Positions 52,444-60,403 of a DNA stretch of 64,000 nucleotides are shown here, in pieces. The translations under genes and the position numbers were made by a program. The notes below the pieces were generated by a model. That model saw nothing but the letters and a program-made list of their open reading frames with translations. It did no database searches and was not told where the DNA came from. The DNA comes from Firmicutes bacterium UBA4845. GTDB taxonomy: Bacteria; Bacillota; Clostridia; Tissierellales; Sedimentibacteraceae. Numbering within the stretch: position 1 is the stretch's first letter; every line of letters begins with the position of its first letter. The stretch lies in assembly GCA_002399975.1 (NCBI GenBank), contig DHER01000028.1, positions 1 through 64,000 of the forward strand, written 5' to 3'.

Positions 52444-53196
52444 ATGAAGGTGTACTGCGAAACTAACAAAGGACTAAAGCGAGAAAATAATGAAGACAGC
52501 TTTATAGTTGAGGAATCTGTCAGGTTCAATCTCTATGCTGTTGCTGATGGAATGGGCGGTCATAGGGCCGGAGAAGTGGCAAGCTCCATTGCAATTGACA
52601 CCGTAAGAGAAATTTTTAAAAAGAGCTGTGAAAAAAATGATTTTAAAGTTCCTTCTTTCATTATTGAGAGCATTGAGGCTGCAAACGGCAGAATAAGAAA
52701 AGAAGCGTGTAAAAACAAAGAATGTTCAGGAATGGGTACAACTATATCAATGATGGTTGTTGATTTGCTGTTAAATACTGCGTATATAGGGAATGTAGGC
52801 GACAGCAGGGTTTATATTTTAAGGAATGGTGAAATAACACAAATTACCGAAGATCACACATATGTAAATGAACTTTTGAAGAAAGGCAGAATTACATCAG
52901 AAGAAGCAAAACATCACCCAAAGAGGAATATAATTACCAGAGCTGTAGGCAGTGAAAAATATGTACAGGCGGATATTTTTGAAATAGAACTCTTTGACAA
53001 TGATGTTATTTTATTATGTACTGATGGGTTGACGACACATTTGACAGATGAAAAAATATTTAATACTATCAAGAAATACGGAAGTTCGGAAAGTGTGCAG
53101 AAATTAATAAAACTTGCCAATGATAACGGAGGTACTGATAATATTACAATCATTATTGTTGATAATATCACTAGAGGTGAAATGTATGATAGGTAG
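52444..53196 (+). CDS. prpC: PP2C-type Ser/Thr protein phosphatase PrpC/Stp
   Basis: Metal-dependent phosphatase that reverses phosphorylation by PrkC. The 250 residues contain the metal-binding motifs RENNEDSF, ADGMGGHRAGE and GDSRVYIL, plus LCTDGLT and GGTDNITII. ATG 52444 is 4 bases after GAGGTG. Its last 11 bases overlap prkC. Confidence 0.95.
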   Translation: MKVYCETNKGLKRENNEDSFIVEESVRFNLYAVADGMGGHRAGEVASSIAIDTVREIFKKSCEKNDFKVPSFIIESIEAANGRIRKEACKNKECSGMGTTISMMVVDLLLNTAYIGNVGDSRVYILRNGEITQITEDHTYVNELLKKGRITSEEAKHHPKRNIITRAVGSEKYVQADIFEIELFDNDVILLCTDGLTTHLTDEKIFNTIKKYGSSESVQKLIKLANDNGGTDNITIIIVDNITRGEMYDR

Positions 53197-55249
53197 AATA
53201 TTAGGTAATAGATATGAAATAATAGAAAAAATAGGCGGAGGAGGCATGTCGATTGTATATAAAGCAAGATGCAGAGTATTGAATCGATATGTTGCCATAA
53301 AGGTGCTGAGAGAAGAATTAACTGCAGATCCTGATTTTGTTGCAAAATTTAAGCAGGAATCTTTATCCGCCGCAAGTCTTACTCATCCTAATATAGTAAA
53401 TATTTACGATACGGGAATAGAAGGAGACATTTATTATATTGTAATGGAATATGTAAAGGGTGAAACCTTAAAGGAATACATAAGCAAAAAAGGAAGATTA
53501 AGCGAAAAAGAAACGCTGAAGATTTCAAGGCAGGTTGCTGAAGCTCTTAGGCATGCTCATTCAAACAATATTATTCACCGGGACATTAAACCTCATAATA
53601 TAATGATAACTGAAGACGGAATTGTAAAAGTAACTGATTTCGGCATAGCCCGTGCATCTACAAGTTCAACCATCAACAATGCATCAAATGTGATAGGGTC
53701 AGTGCATTATTTTTCGCCTGAGCAGGCGAGAGGAGGGTATGTTGATGAAAAATCCGATATTTATTCTTTGGGAATTGTAATCTATGAAATGATAACAGGA
53801 GTTGTACCTTTTGATGCGGACAATCATATTTCTGTTGCTATGAAACAGATTAAGGAAAAGCCTGTTCCTCCATCGCAAAAAGTTAAAAATCTGCAGATAT
53901 CCAAAGGGCTTGAAAATATAATCATGAAGTGCCTGGAGAAACATCAAAGCTTTAGATTCCAGACGGCCGGTGAGCTGATTGAAAAAATCGATTCACTAAA
54001 TGAATTGAATGAGAGTGAAATGGCAGGCGGAGGAATAATTGATTCTCCCACAAGAGTAATACCAGCTATAAATCCGGGTATGAATGATGATAGTGATGAT
54101 AATGTAATTGACTTAGAATTAACGGATAAAAATTCCGATAATGCTTTTAAAAGATTTTTCAGGGGAAATGATGATGATGAAGATAAAAATAATAAAAAAA
54201 GCAAATCCGGTAAAAAGCAAAAATTAAGTAAAGAAGAAAAGAAAAAGAACAGGAAAATAACAATTGCAGCAATTTTAAGTGCCTTGGCTATAGCCGTTAT
54301 AGGAGGGATTATAGCTCTCAGGGCAATTTTGTATGTTCCGGAAGTTTCTGTCCCCGGTTTGTTAGGGAGAAATGAAGAAGAAGCAAAAAAAATAGTAGAG
54401 GATCTGGGATTGGAGTTCAATGTAGCCAGCAGGGATTACAGCGATGAATACGACGAAGGGGAAGTAATGGAACAGAGTGTTGAGGAAGGTACGAAACTTA
54501 AGGAAAATTACCCTGTGGATGTTGTTGTAAGTAAGGGTGAGAAAGAAATAACCGTACCTAATTTAGTAGGAAGATATGCTATTGAAGCAGGTGTAATTTT
54601 AAAAGATGCGGGCCTTTCAGAAGGAGAAACTAAGGAAGAAAATTCCGACAGTATTCCTTCCGGACAAATAATGGATCAAAGCCCTAAGGCTGATTCACAT
54701 GCTGAAGAAAGTGACAAGGTGGACTATGTAGTGAGCATAGGGCCTAAAGTTACATATGTTAAAATGCCTAAGGTAACCGGCCTTGATTTGGAAACTGCCA
54801 AGCTTACTATTCAGCAAAATGGATTAACAGTAGGGGAAGTGAACCAGGAGGCCAGTGAGAATGTTCCGGAAGGCATGATTTTAAGACAAAGTGTTGCGGC
54901 AGGCCAGGACGTTGAATTGGGAACATCTATTTGGATGACAGTAAGTACAGGAAAGTCCAAAGAAAAACCGGAAGAAGAAGTTCCCGAGGAAGAACCGGAG
55001 GAGGAAAACCCTGATGAAAAACCGAAAGAAGGTTCATATCCTTTAACTATTAAATTGCCTACAGATAAAGACAAGGTTTTGGTAGTGGTTCAAAAAGTTA
55101 CCAAAGATGGAAGGGAAATAGTATATTCGAAGGATGTTAACACTTCAGAAAAGAGTATTATAGTCAATCTTGAAGGAACGGGAACCCAGACCTATGAAAT
55201 TTATATAGACAATGTACTTTATGGGAATTCGGTTGAAATCAAATTTTAG
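53186..55249 (+). CDS. prkC: PASTA-domain Ser/Thr kinase PrkC
   Basis: Membrane receptor kinase that senses peptidoglycan fragments; in Bacillus it triggers germination and controls wall metabolism. The 687 residues comprise a kinase domain (1-270; K39, HRD 131-133, DFG 151-153), an acidic and basic juxtamembrane stretch, one helix (about 358-382), three PASTA domains (about 384-449, 450-517 and 518-585) and a Glu/Pro-rich linker before an extra C-terminal beta domain of about 75 residues. ATG 53186 follows AGAGGTG and is inside prpC. Confidence 0.95.
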   Translation: MIGRILGNRYEIIEKIGGGGMSIVYKARCRVLNRYVAIKVLREELTADPDFVAKFKQESLSAASLTHPNIVNIYDTGIEGDIYYIVMEYVKGETLKEYISKKGRLSEKETLKISRQVAEALRHAHSNNIIHRDIKPHNIMITEDGIVKVTDFGIARASTSSTINNASNVIGSVHYFSPEQARGGYVDEKSDIYSLGIVIYEMITGVVPFDADNHISVAMKQIKEKPVPPSQKVKNLQISKGLENIIMKCLEKHQSFRFQTAGELIEKIDSLNELNESEMAGGGIIDSPTRVIPAINPGMNDDSDDNVIDLELTDKNSDNAFKRFFRGNDDDEDKNNKKSKSGKKQKLSKEEKKKNRKITIAAILSALAIAVIGGIIALRAILYVPEVSVPGLLGRNEEEAKKIVEDLGLEFNVASRDYSDEYDEGEVMEQSVEEGTKLKENYPVDVVVSKGEKEITVPNLVGRYAIEAGVILKDAGLSEGETKEENSDSIPSGQIMDQSPKADSHAEESDKVDYVVSIGPKVTYVKMPKVTGLDLETAKLTIQQNGLTVGEVNQEASENVPEGMILRQSVAAGQDVELGTSIWMTVSTGKSKEKPEEEVPEEEPEEENPDEKPKEGSYPLTIKLPTDKDKVLVVVQKVTKDGREIVYSKDVNTSEKSIIVNLEGTGTQTYEIYIDNVLYGNSVEIKF

Positions 55250-55260
55250 CAGGAGCTTTT

Positions 55261-56139
55261 ATGATAAAAGGAATCATTATGCGGGGTGTTGGCGGTAATT
55301 ATTATGTGGATACAGACGGTGGCTTGGTGGAATGCAGGGCAAGAGGCCTATTCAGGTTAAAAAATATCAAGCCGCTGGTAGGTGACAGAGTATTAATTCG
55401 GCTTACGGATGATGGAGGCAATTCAGGATACATTGAGGAAATAAAGGAAAGGTCAAATGAAATGGTCAGACCGCCTGTGGCCAATGTAGAACAACTTTTA
55501 GTATTTTTTTCTGTAAAAAGCCCTGAACCTAATTTCCTGCTGCTTGACAAGCTTATAATAGCAGCTGAAATGAATAATTTAAAGCCTGTTATATGTTTCA
55601 ACAAAAGTGATTTAGCTGATGAAGAGTTAAAAAAACATTTCATGAGCATTTTTACCGAAACCGGCTACAAAGTTATTTTTACAAGCATATTTGATGAGAA
55701 GTCAATCAATGAATTTAAAAGCATTTTAAAAAACAAACTAAGCGCATTTTACGGACCTTCCGGTGTGGGAAAATCCTCTGTAATAAATGCTATACAGCCT
55801 GATTTCAAACTGAAAACAGGTGAAATAAGCGATAAATTGAAAAGAGGAAAGCATACGACAAGACATGTTGAAATTTACAGGCTGAATTTCGGCGGATACA
55901 TTGTGGATACGCCCGGGTTTAGTTCCTTTTCATTAGCAGGAATAGGAAAATTTGAGTTGAAGGAATATTATCCCGAAATCAATAAATTTAACTCAGGCTG
56001 TAGATTCATGGATTGTCTTCATTACAAGGAGCCAGGATGTGTTGTCAAGGATGCCGTTAATGATGGCTTAATCAGCCGGGTCAGGTATAATAACTACATA
56101 AGGCTGTTAGAAGAAATACAAAATATGAATTCATATTGA
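55261..56139 (+). CDS. rsgA: Ribosome small-subunit GTPase RsgA
   Basis: Circularly permuted GTPase that helps late 30S maturation. In 292 residues there is an N-terminal OB-fold (1-70), G4 NKSD (114-117) before G1 GPSGVGKS (165-172), G3 DTPGF, and a C-terminal zinc finger in CRFMDCLHYKEPGC. The permuted order is diagnostic. CAGGAGC precedes the ATG. Confidence 0.96.
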   Translation: MIKGIIMRGVGGNYYVDTDGGLVECRARGLFRLKNIKPLVGDRVLIRLTDDGGNSGYIEEIKERSNEMVRPPVANVEQLLVFFSVKSPEPNFLLLDKLIIAAEMNNLKPVICFNKSDLADEELKKHFMSIFTETGYKVIFTSIFDEKSINEFKSILKNKLSAFYGPSGVGKSSVINAIQPDFKLKTGEISDKLKRGKHTTRHVEIYRLNFGGYIVDTPGFSSFSLAGIGKFELKEYYPEINKFNSGCRFMDCLHYKEPGCVVKDAVNDGLISRVRYNNYIRLLEEIQNMNSY

Positions 56140-56156
56140 TTTAAAAGGGAGAAGTT

Positions 56157-56813
56157 ATGAATAAATTATCACCATCTATATTGTCTGCCGATTTTTCCAG
56201 GCTTGGGGAAGAAATATTGCTTGTTGAGGAGGGCGGAGCAGATTATATACACATAGATGTGATGGACGGTCATTTTGTTCCTAATATTACAATGGGTCCC
56301 CATGTTGTAAAATCTTTAAAAAGAATTACCGGCCTTACACTTGACGTGCATTTAATGATTGAAAATCCGGATGATTATATAGAAATTTTCAGCAATGCAG
56401 GTGCAGATATTATTACCGTACATCAAGAAGCATGTACCCATCTTCACAGGACAATACAAAAAATTAAGTCTTTAGGACTTAAGGCAGGGGTTTCATTAAA
56501 TCCTGCAACGCCTGTTTCATCGTTAAAGGACATTATAAGGGATGTGGATATGGTTCTGATTATGAGCGTCAACCCGGGTTTCGGCGGTCAAAGCTTAATT
56601 AAAAATGTAAAATATAAATTTGAAGAATTGAATCAAATGATTCGGAATTACAATTTGGATGTTGACGTTGAAATAGACGGTGGAGTTACTTCTGATAATC
56701 TTAGAGAGGTTTTGAGCTGGGGCGCAAATATAATTGTTGCCGGTTCGGCAATTTACAATGCTGAGGATGTTGTGGCGGAAACCAGAAAGTTTAAAAAAAT
56801 TATGGGTGAATAA
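56157..56813 (+). CDS. rpe: Ribulose-phosphate 3-epimerase
   Basis: Interconverts ribulose 5-phosphate and xylulose 5-phosphate in the pentose phosphate pathway. The 218-residue TIM barrel shows SPSILSADFSRLGEE, DVMDGHFVPNITMGP, LDVHLMIENPD and VEIDGGV with the metal-binding His and Asp residues. AAAGGGAGAAG precedes the ATG. It lies between rsgA and thiN, the usual Firmicute order. Confidence 0.97.
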   Translation: MNKLSPSILSADFSRLGEEILLVEEGGADYIHIDVMDGHFVPNITMGPHVVKSLKRITGLTLDVHLMIENPDDYIEIFSNAGADIITVHQEACTHLHRTIQKIKSLGLKAGVSLNPATPVSSLKDIIRDVDMVLIMSVNPGFGGQSLIKNVKYKFEELNQMIRNYNLDVDVEIDGGVTSDNLREVLSWGANIIVAGSAIYNAEDVVAETRKFKKIMGE

Positions 56814-57458
56814 ATGACAGCGTTAATAATAGGTAACGGCAGCGACATAGAAAAGAGCTGCATTGAAAATATTAAAATTGACTATGTAATATGTGCAGAT
56901 GGCGGACTCGAAAAGGCTGAAAAACTGGGACTTTGTCCTAATGTTATACTTGGTGACTTTGATTCGGTTGAGTCCGAGATTTTGCAGAAATATAAAAAAT
57001 TAAACATAGAAACTGAAACCTATCCTTCTGAAAAGGATTATACCGATATGGAATTAGCTGTGGAATATGCTGTTAAAAAAGAATTTAAACATATAATACT
57101 CGTAGGTGCATCGGGTACGAGGCTGGATCATACAATTGCTAATATTCAACTTCTTGAGAAGTATCACCATATGGGTATTAATATAGAAATAATTGACAAT
57201 AATAATCATATTGGAATTATTTCAGGGAAGGCAGATATAAGAGTAAAATATGAAAAAAACTATTTTGTTTCGCTTGTGCCTGTTACAGAAACAATTGAAG
57301 GCCTTACTTTGGAGGGATTTAAATATCCACTTGACAATGTAAAAGTAAAAAGAGGGTCGTCGTTGCTCATAAGTAATGAAATTATAAAGGATGCGAAAGG
57401 TGAAGGCAGGATAATACTAAAAAAGGGAACTGCACTAGTCTTTATTTCAAAAGATTAA
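56814..57458 (+). CDS. thiN: Thiamine pyrophosphokinase
   Basis: Makes thiamine pyrophosphate from thiamine and ATP. The 214 residues contain VICADGGLEKAEKLG, ILGDFDSV, YPSEKDYTDMELAV and GASGTRLDHTIANI, all family blocks. It starts directly after the rpe stop. In Bacillus the next gene is spoVM or rpmB; here it is asnS. Confidence 0.95.
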   Translation: MTALIIGNGSDIEKSCIENIKIDYVICADGGLEKAEKLGLCPNVILGDFDSVESEILQKYKKLNIETETYPSEKDYTDMELAVEYAVKKEFKHIILVGASGTRLDHTIANIQLLEKYHHMGINIEIIDNNNHIGIISGKADIRVKYEKNYFVSLVPVTETIEGLTLEGFKYPLDNVKVKRGSSLLISNEIIKDAKGEGRIILKKGTALVFISKD

Positions 57459-57473
57459 ACATTAGGAGGATTC

Positions 57474-58862
57474 ATGAAAGTAACGGATTTTAGAGATTTG
57501 TTTAAATCTCCGGAAGATTACGACAACAAAGAAGTAATTGCTGAAGGCTGGATAAGAACAATCAGGGATTCTAAGAATTTTGGTTTCATAGAGTTAAATG
57601 ACGGAACCTTTATGAAAAACGTCCAGATAGTTTTTGAAAGGAACTTGAGCAATTTTGAAGAAGTAAAAAAATTTTCAATAGGAAGTGCCATAATTGTCAA
57701 AGGGAAATTGACTCTAACACCAAAAGCAAAGCAGCCTTTTGAAATAAAGGCAGAGGAAGTAAAAATGGAAGCTGAATCAGATCCGGATTACCCGCTTCAG
57801 AAAAAAAGACATTCCTTTGAATATTTAAGGACGATTGCACATTTAAGACCAAGGACAAATACATTTTCCGCAGTGTTCAGAGTAAGGTCCCTGGCAGCTT
57901 TTGCAATACATGAATTTTTTAATGAAAGGGGATTTGTTTATGCTCATTCGCCTATTATAACTGCAAGCGACGCTGAAGGTGCAGGAGAAATGTTCAGGGT
58001 AACTGCTCTTAATTTAGACAACATAGAAAAGGTAGACGGAAAAACTGATTATTCAAAAGATTTTTTCGGAAAATCTACAAATCTTACAGTCAGCGGTCAG
58101 CTGGAGGCTGAAGCTTTTGCACTTGCTTTTAAAAAAACTTATACCTTCGGCCCGACTTTCAGAGCTGAAGATTCAAATACCTCAAGGCATGCTGCTGAAT
58201 TTTGGATGATTGAACCTGAAATAGCATTTGCCGGCTTGGATGACGATATGCGGTTGGCGGAAGAAATGATCAAGTATGTTGTAAATTACATCATGGAAAA
58301 TGCAAGTGAGGAGCTGGAATTTTTCAATTCTTTTGTTGAAAAAGGCTTGTTTGATAAATTAAAAAATGTAACGGATTCGGAATTCGGAAGGATTGATTAC
58401 ACTGACGCTATTGAAATATTGAAGAAAAATAACGATAATTTTGATTATCCTGTTCAATGGGGCACAGATATTCAGACAGAACATGAAAGGTACCTTTCCG
58501 AAAAAATATTTGGCAAACCTGTATTTGTAATTAACTATCCAAAAGATATAAAGGCATTTTATATGCGTATGAATGACGACAATAGAACAGTTGCAGCTAT
58601 GGACCTGCTCGTGCCGGGAATAGGTGAGCTGATAGGCGGAAGCCAGAGAGAGGAAAGAATCCATATGCTTGAAAAACGAATGGATGAGATGGGAGTAGGC
58701 AGAGAAAGCATGTGGTGGTACCTGGAACTTAGAAAATACGGAGGCGTCAAACATGCCGGTTATGGATTGGGATTTGAAAGATTGATCATGTACCTGACGG
58801 GTATTGGCAATATAAGAGACGTAATCCCCTTCCCAAGGACACCAAAGAATGCGGAATTTTAA
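57474..58862 (+). CDS. asnS: Asparaginyl-tRNA synthetase
   Basis: Class IIb aminoacyl-tRNA synthetase, 462 residues. The N-terminal OB-fold binds the anticodon (about 15-105, EGWIRTIRDSKNFGFIELNDG), and the catalytic domain has motif 2 FRAEDSNTSRHAAEFWMIEPE split at its loop and motif 3 GFGLGFERLIMY-like GYGLGFERL. TTAGGAGG precedes the ATG. It is joined to the rpe-thiN end of the operon without a visible promoter or T-box of its own. A terminator follows. Confidence 0.96.
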   Translation: MKVTDFRDLFKSPEDYDNKEVIAEGWIRTIRDSKNFGFIELNDGTFMKNVQIVFERNLSNFEEVKKFSIGSAIIVKGKLTLTPKAKQPFEIKAEEVKMEAESDPDYPLQKKRHSFEYLRTIAHLRPRTNTFSAVFRVRSLAAFAIHEFFNERGFVYAHSPIITASDAEGAGEMFRVTALNLDNIEKVDGKTDYSKDFFGKSTNLTVSGQLEAEAFALAFKKTYTFGPTFRAEDSNTSRHAAEFWMIEPEIAFAGLDDDMRLAEEMIKYVVNYIMENASEELEFFNSFVEKGLFDKLKNVTDSEFGRIDYTDAIEILKKNNDNFDYPVQWGTDIQTEHERYLSEKIFGKPVFVINYPKDIKAFYMRMNDDNRTVAAMDLLVPGIGELIGGSQREERIHMLEKRMDEMGVGRESMWWYLELRKYGGVKHAGYGLGFERLIMYLTGIGNIRDVIPFPRTPKNAEF

Positions 58863-58903
58863 GGACAGTTGAAGTATGGCTTTTTGCAATTTATAAAAGA
58901 CGA

Positions 58904-58937
58904 AGATACAAGGAATTAATTTCTTTGTATCTTTTTT
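58904..58937 (+). terminator. Intrinsic terminator after asnS
   Basis: AGATACAAGGA (58904-58914) pairs with TCTTTGTATCT (58922-58932) with one G-U pair and ends in TTTTTT. It closes the rsmB-asnS unit. Confidence 0.75.
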
Positions 58938-59041
58938 GATATTGTTGAATAGAATGTATCAGGGCATATTTGTGTCCTAATCAAATTATTAATATTTTTC
59001 ATTCAGCTGATAATCAATATTTATCATTTGAGGGGGTTATT

Positions 59042-59236
59042 ATGAATTATTTTAAGCGCAAAAAGAAAGGTTCCTGTCCCGGAAGCCCTAAAATAAAATT
59101 TACAGAAATAATTGGTATTATGATAGCTGTTATAGGAGCTATTATTATTGTTCAGATTTTACCTATTAAGATATGGCTGTTCGTACTGGGGGCGCTTCTT
59201 ATAGTTTTGGGCAGTACTCTTTTCAGGCTTTTTTGA
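59042..59236 (+). CDS. Small two-helix membrane protein, unknown
   Basis: 64-residue protein starting at ATG 59042, preceded by GAGGGGG. A basic N-terminus (KRKKKGSCPGSP) is followed by two membrane helices at about 24-41 and 45-61, separated only by a PIKIW turn. The frame is open upstream to 58970, but that part has no binding site. I do not recognise the family. It stands alone between two terminators, so it is probably its own transcript, and there is no partner gene to suggest a role. Confidence 0.6.
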   Translation: MNYFKRKKKGSCPGSPKIKFTEIIGIMIAVIGAIIIVQILPIKIWLFVLGALLIVLGSTLFRLF

Positions 59237-59284
59237 TATTTGATTTGGATTAAATGTACATATTATTCTTATTCGAAGTTATTT

Positions 59285-59318
59285 TAGGAAAAAAAATAAT
59301 GGCTTAAAAGCCACTATT
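59285..59318 (-). terminator. Terminator of rpmB, on the minus strand
   Basis: On the minus strand AATAGTGGCTT and AAGCCATTATT form a stem with one mismatch around a 2-base turn and end in TTTTTT (the A-run at 59289-59296). On the plus strand the same hairpin lacks a clean T-run, so it mainly serves rpmB but may also stop the small membrane-protein transcript. Confidence 0.65.
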
Positions 59319-59384
59319 TATTATTGTCCCTCTTATTGTTTTTTTAGATAAATTAAAATTTGAATTTGAGGCGCTTAAATTGGA

Positions 59385-59576
59385 TTATATAGCTCGCTGT
59401 ATTTTGCCTGATCTTAAACATCTTGTACAAACAAATTTTTTTACAGGAGCTCCGTTTTCCATAATTTTGATTCTCTTTACATTTGGTTTCCACGTTCTTC
59501 TTATTTTCTTGTCAGAATGTGTTATAATGTTGCCTGAAATAGTTCCTTTTCCGCATATTTCACAAACCTTTGCCAT
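59385..59576 (-). CDS. rpmB: 50S ribosomal protein L28, zinc-binding form
   Basis: 63-residue large-subunit ribosomal protein. It begins AKVCEICGKGTISGN and contains RRTWKPNV. The two cysteine pairs CEIC and CTRC mark the zinc-ribbon (C+) version. GGGAGG lies 7 bases before the ATG on the minus strand. It is divergent from asp23, a common arrangement in Firmicutes, with 458 bases between them. Confidence 0.95.
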   Translation of the reverse strand: MAKVCEICGKGTISGNIITHSDKKIRRTWKPNVKRIKIMENGAPVKKFVCTRCLRSGKIQRAI

Positions 59577-59662
59577 ACTATACCTCCCATTTATTTAAAA
59601 CCTTAAAATCCATTCGTGTTCATTCATAGGTTTATGTTTTTTTTAATAATTTTAACTTTATA

Positions 59663-59691
59663 ATTCTACCATTAAAATATAAATATTGCAA
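59663..59691 (-). promoter_or_regulatory. Sigma-A promoter of rpmB
   Basis: On the minus strand TTGCAA (59686-59691), a 17-base spacer and TAGAAT (59663-59668), about 85 bases before the rpmB start. Confidence 0.6.
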
Positions 59692-59740
59692 TATCAAATT
59701 TTTATTTTGCGATAATAATTTCTTTTAAAAATATATTTAC

Positions 59741-59908
59741 ATGGAACTGAAACAATGGCTAGACAAAAGCGCCTCCACCTAAACCAGATCCCGAGCCTAG
59801 TTCGTTTGGGGAGTATGTAGAGTAAAATTATGATTATATGTATATGGGAGATTTATCTTAGAATTGAAATTGCAATAGATGTTAATATATTTATTGCAAT
59901 TTTTTATT
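59741..59908 (+). ncRNA. Candidate small RNA or frameshifted gene remnant between rpmB and asp23
   Basis: A G+C-rich core (59769-59813) stands out in AT-rich surroundings. CTCCACCTAAAC (59773-59784) can pair with GTTTGGGGAG (59804-59813) as ten base pairs with two single-base bulges, and an intrinsic terminator follows at 59867-59908. The same stretch also reads as a short peptide: ATG 59741 gives MELKQWLDK, and if one A of the run at 59765-59768 is removed the frame continues APPPKPDPEPSSFGEYVE to TAA 59825. Either a small structured RNA or the relic of a gene is possible; neither is proven. A weak TTGCGA-N19-TATATT lies at 59707-59737. Confidence 0.35.
59867..59908 (+). terminator. Intrinsic terminator in the rpmB-asp23 gap
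   Basis: AAATTGCAATA (59867-59877) and TATTGCAATTT (59892-59902) are perfect complements around a 14-base loop, with TTTTATTTT after them. No annotated plus-strand gene ends here, so it implies a short transcript starting after rpmB. Confidence 0.7.
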
Positions 59909-59961
59909 TTAATTAGTATAATAAAAAATATCTGTTACACCAAAGGCAGTTGGTAATTTTG

Positions 59962-59990
59962 TTGTAAATTTTTGATATAAAGGTTATAAT
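59962..59990 (+). promoter_or_regulatory. Sigma-A promoter of asp23-fakA
   Basis: TTGTAA (59962-59967), a 17-base spacer and perfect TATAAT (59985-59990), 45 bases before asp23. Confidence 0.75.
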
Positions 59991-60034
59991 AATCTTGATA
60001 ATCAAATATTGAAATCAAATACAGGAGGTAATAT

Positions 60035-60391
60035 ATGTCAGTTAATATGTTAAATGAAAATGGAAATATAACTATAGATGACCAGGTATTTGCTACATTA
60101 GCTGGATTAGCTGCCATGGAATGCTACGGTGTCGTAGGCATGGCATCAAGGACAGCAACTGAAGGAATATTTGAGCTTTTGAAGAGAGAGCAGCTTACTA
60201 AAGGCATAAAAGTAACTACAATAGATGATAAAATAAGTATAGACTTATATATAGTATTGCAATATGGGGTAAAAATATCTGTTGTGGCAAATAATATTAT
60301 TTCCAGAATAAAATACAGCGTAGAAACTTTTTCAGGAGTTTCTGTAGGAGATGTAAATATTTTTGTACAGGGTGTCAGAGTACAAAAATAA
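60035..60391 (+). CDS. Asp23/Gls24 family protein (YloU-like)
   Basis: 118-residue alkaline-shock-type protein. Family blocks are ITIDDQVFATLAGLAAMECYGVVGM near the N-terminus and the C-terminal VGDVNIFVQGVR. Its role is not firmly known; relatives are membrane-associated or envelope-stress linked. ACAGGAGG precedes the ATG. It is 12 bases upstream of fakA, the conserved yloU-yloV pair. Confidence 0.92.
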   Translation: MSVNMLNENGNITIDDQVFATLAGLAAMECYGVVGMASRTATEGIFELLKREQLTKGIKVTTIDDKISIDLYIVLQYGVKISVVANNIISRIKYSVETFSGVSVGDVNIFVQGVRVQK

Positions 60392-60403
60392 TAGGAGGCA
60401 AAA

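Noticed and set aside
59770..59779. CGCCTCCACC, like the 3' end of tmRNA (a common integration site)
   Set aside because: Only ten bases match; there is no T-arm, acceptor pairing, integrase or second copy in the window.
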